NCBI GenBank assembly: GCA_029204225.1
Contig: CM055101.1
Location: 43,475,546 to 43,539,545 of the forward strand
Reading direction: 5' to 3'
DNA: 64,000 nt
Origin: Diphasiastrum complanatum
Taxonomy: Eukaryota > Streptophyta > Lycopodiopsida > Lycopodiales > Lycopodiaceae
Below are positions 61,259 to 64,000 of the stretch, piece by piece (the first letter of the stretch is position 1; each line of letters starts with the position of its first letter). The position numbers and the translations under genes are program-made. The notes under the pieces are model-generated. The model did not search any database. It was not told where the DNA came from and worked only from the letters and a program-made list of their open reading frames with translations.

Positions 61259-62210
61259 CATTTACCTCCTCATGGACTTCCACACCTGAGTAGCTAAAAT
61301 CTTTAGAACTGTCGAGGTCACCTGAATATGTCTGCTTTCCCTTGTGATAGGTCAGAACCTCTGCCATTAGGTTCTCGATATTCTTCAAGGCTTGAGTGTG
61401 TTCCTCATGTGAATTCACACTAGAACACCTAGCCTCTAACAGTTCTTTCAAATCAATAAGCTCGTATAGAAGTTGAAGGAGTTTGCTCTTGAATGTGTCC
61501 TGCAGCGTTGATTGGACTTCCACTTGGCTGCATCAACTTTGATCGTGCCAGCGTTAGAACAGCAATGTAGTGAGTTTTCAGCACTTATCCTTGTCAGCTT
61601 TCGAAGTCCAGCTGCTGCTGCAGATCTTCTGTCTTCTTTTGATAGAAGTCTACCTTATTATTAAGAGCAATGCGCTCTAAATCAAATGAAGCAATTTGCT
61701 TCTGTGCAGCAGATAACTCATCCTCTTTCTTGTCCAATTTGGACTGAAGAGACAAGGAATAGTCATCGGATTTTCTCAATGTGACTTCAAACTTATTGTT
61801 ACTCTACTCCATGGTGTTGAGTTGAGCCAAGAGTTTGGTCATTTTCTTCTTTATGTCTTCATTTAGCCCCTGCATTTTGGCTATCTTCAACTCATACCTT
61901 CTTTGAACAACATCAGTATTTCGCAGATATAAGATCATCTGCTTTATTTCGGGGTTTTACTCTGCCAACCAGTCAGGTGTATCTGGTTCTAGAGTTCGGT
62001 CCCTTTTGCTCTACTTCTGCTTGATTAGGTGTATCTTCATTGTCAGCAGTAGCAGCAGTGGTGGTGGTGGTGGGATCCACTGTTTGAGCACTAGAATTAT
62101 AGGTATCAATAGAGTATTGCGGTTGAGTATGACACATAGTAGGTTGCCGAATCGATGGTATTTGGATCCAGATAATGGACAGTGTCTTGTGGGACAGGTT
62201 GATTAACAAC
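61259..62210 (-). pseudogene. Coiled-coil gag-like remains
   Basis: From about 61950 down, the minus frame reads MTKLLAQLNTME, a TAG, then KFEVTLRKSDDYSLSLQSKL and DKKEDELSAAQKQIASFDLE; heptad-like spacing indicates a coiled coil. Downstream (61523-61230) it reads LLQLLYELIDLKELLEARCS and HTQALKNIENLMAEVL. The N-terminal stretch (62212-61973) is Thr-rich. Such proteins open the gag of some large plant gypsy elements, but this is a guess from composition. Confidence 0.4.
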
Positions 62211-62212
62211 AA

Positions 62213-62648
62213 ACTGTTGACGTGGTGATGGGTATTGATTTGGTGCAGTTGGTCATTATAAAGCTAGATCGAACGGATCTAGCTCCCAAGCTATGGATCA
62301 ATCACAAAGAGGAGTATGGCATCATACTAGCAGCATCCTGCCACTGGTCATGCTATCAAGCATACACTAGTGAGAGCCCAATAGGTATACTTATAGCTTC
62401 CAAGGCCCATGCACCACTAGTAGTGCATTGTGACACCTCACTGGACACCTCTGTAGCCTATCTGGGCCACGTCATCCAGTTTCCCAATGACTCACTGATA
62501 GACCCATACAAATCCACCATCAAGTGTTTAGACCTACAACCATTAATTATGACCATATACACATAAGGGCCCCAATTCCCTTATAGTCACAATTAACTTA
62601 TGGGTTGTTGGTCTACCGGTCCCTAGTGAGACCAGTCATGGGCATGAC
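62213..62648 (-). repeat. Probable 3' LTR start of the gypsy element
   Basis: On the minus strand a polypurine tract (AAGGGGGGGAGAATG, about 62663-62649) is followed by TGTCATGCCCATGACTGG, a typical plant gypsy LTR start. The far edge is undefined. Confidence 0.55.
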
Positions 62649-62689
62649 ATTCTCCCCCCCTTATTCAAGTTTTGTCCTTAGAACTTAAA

Positions 62690-63325
62690 ACTGGGAAAGA
62701 ACCTCCTTAAGCTTCCTTCCTATTCCTAGGAATAATCATCGTCCGTACATCCTTCCATCGAGCCAGATGCTTGGTAGCTATATGATTTCATACTCGTTTA
62801 GTTCTTGTATCCAAGATCTTTCCGGGTTCAAGCGGAGACACACCCGATGATTCATCCAACAGGTCCAATCGATCTCCAGATCCAAGATGCTCACGTAGAC
62901 TCTTTCAGAGATGGCTTATGTGAAATACGGGATGCACTTGAGATCCATCCGGGAGTTCCAATCGGTAAGCTAAGGATGTGATCTTTTTCAAGATCTTAAA
63001 CGGTCCTCTATATTTAGGGGACAATTAACAATGCTAGCCGGTACACATTACACTTGAATCCATCGAGATTCTCAAAAAATACCCAACCCCCCTCTAGGAA
63101 GTCTCTTAGTGATCTTTTCAAGCTTGCATAATGTCGGTCCCCATCCTGGGTACACTAGACATTCTCACGTGCAATCCGTAGCATTTCCTGCATATCATGT
63201 AAGAAATCCGCTACTTTCTGAAACTTGGACACCCGAGTCTCTACTACAATGGGTGATATAGGTATAAAACTGTACGTAAGCATGCACGGGCTATAACCGA
63301 TAGCCAAATGCTTACTATAATTCAA
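62690..63325 (-). pseudogene. Ty3/gypsy integrase C-terminus
   Basis: The minus frame reads AIGYSPCMLTYSFIPISPIV, then VADFLHDMQEMLRIAREN and a stop, then LKRSLRDFLEGGWVFF. After a break it reads RPFKILKKITSLAYRLELPD, VFHISHL and DTRTKRV*NHIATKHLARWK. This is the integrase tail plus the chromodomain-like end of gypsy elements. Stop codons and gaps show decay. The integrase core would lie beyond 63325, but the sequence there is unrelated. Confidence 0.8.
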
Positions 63326-64000
63326 CCTCCATCAAGGTGATTACCTCTCCAAGAAGAATAAATATCTTAACTGATCTTCTGATCTTGTAGGTAATCCTTC
63401 TTTTAACAGATCAAGTATAATTAAAATCTGAACTATGATTCGTCAATCATAATTCATCGGATTCTTGTCCTATACTCAATAAAGAAGGTAACTACCAATG
63501 ATCAGAAGAACTTTTAAACTTAGAGTCATCTCTAGTTTAGCAAATACTGCCTGACCAAAAGCGACCAGTGAACTTCGAATTGCGAATGTTCAAAATGTCA
63601 CTTTGGTACTGTAAAGCCTAAACAGACACTCTATGACTACTTGGTCTATACCCGAATAAACATAGTTGATTTGGTAAGGTGATCAGTCGTACCGAAATTC
63701 CACTAACCTATTTATTCATCTAGGGTATGAATACTATCCTCTCCTATGGATTAGGTATTTCCTAGAATCCGAGTTATGATTTACCAATCACAACTCTCCA
63801 AATTCTTGAGACTATACCATATCATAAGAGTGTATCATAATTCTTAAAAGACACATGAGCTGTTCACAAAGTCCTTTCTACTGGAAAGTTCCAGACTTTT
63901 ACAACTCACACGTGGTGCCAATATAAGGGATTGTAATCTAAAAACGCCCTTACTTTAGAAACGACACAAATTGTCATTTCAAAGTTAGGGTCCCAATCTA
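63326..64000. other. Non-coding with weak internal duplication
   Basis: No gene. AACTATGATTCGTCAATCAT near 63431 and GAGTTATGATTTACCAATCA near 63770 head two similar ~50-base stretches, an old duplication with about 340-bp offset. Confidence 0.4.

Noticed and set aside
62222-62566. Plus-strand protein gene near the gypsy element
   Set aside because: It lies in the probable gypsy LTR, in antisense orientation, with no motif.

Overview
The window looks like land-plant nuclear DNA from a large, repeat-rich genome. Two interstitial (TTTAGGG)n tracts, plant-type Ty1/copia and Ty3/gypsy elements with tRNA-Met-type primer sites, hAT elements, AT-rich intergenic DNA, many (GA)n/(CT)n microsatellites and multi-kilobase introns all fit. 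The species cannot be named from this sequence; a fern, lycophyte or gymnosperm is only a guess.

Only two host genes are recognisable. One is a SLX9-like ribosome-biogenesis gene (last two exons, 22966-23954, +). The other is a complete four-exon gene for a small mitochondrial-ribosome protein of the mS23 type (47552-53448, +; exons splice in frame to 190 residues). Nearly everything else is mobile DNA in various states of decay.

Layout: 1-2350 decayed copia element on the minus strand; 2349-2470 telomere-like tract between two perfect palindromic structures; 2900-5356 decayed gypsy gag-pol; 5357-6530 retroelement debris; 6935-12307 a complete-ended hAT element (10-bp terminal inverted repeat, perfect 8-bp target duplication) with a broken transposase gene; 13778-18398 a second hAT-like element with deleted catalytic core; 19420-21637 a composite hAT remnant; 22966-23954 SLX9-like gene; 25778-29562 an LTR pair around a tiny copia RT remnant; 31299-35664 a copia element with a long open gag-pol frame, a shrunken 5' LTR and no RNase H or 3' LTR; 36844-40690 an AT-rich, decayed Helitron/Helentron-like element; 40691-45783 minus-strand copia 3' ends and LTRs; 47552-53448 mS23-type gene; 55231-55953 a short non-autonomous hAT-like element; 56417-58369 unrecognised ORF remains; 58376-61258 two copies of a ~750-bp LTR-like repeat carrying hairpin modules separated by (GA)n; 61259-64000 gag-like coiled-coil remains and the integrase end of a gypsy element on the minus strand.

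The most unusual item is the 36.8-40.7 kb element. Three tandem ~55-residue W-T...HPT...KF modules precede a DUF6570-like Cys protein and a Helitron Rep domain (HEH and Y-x3-Y motifs). A PIF1-like helicase stops within its Walker A loop and is followed by a fragment resembling an endonuclease/exonuclease/phosphatase domain, the layout known from Helentrons. Also notable are a CATAG(A/T)TGC-ended hAT family with AATCGCGATT-type subterminal motifs spread through the window, and the hairpin/(GA)n modules at 58.3-60.7 kb. All domain calls come from reading motifs by eye; no database search was run.
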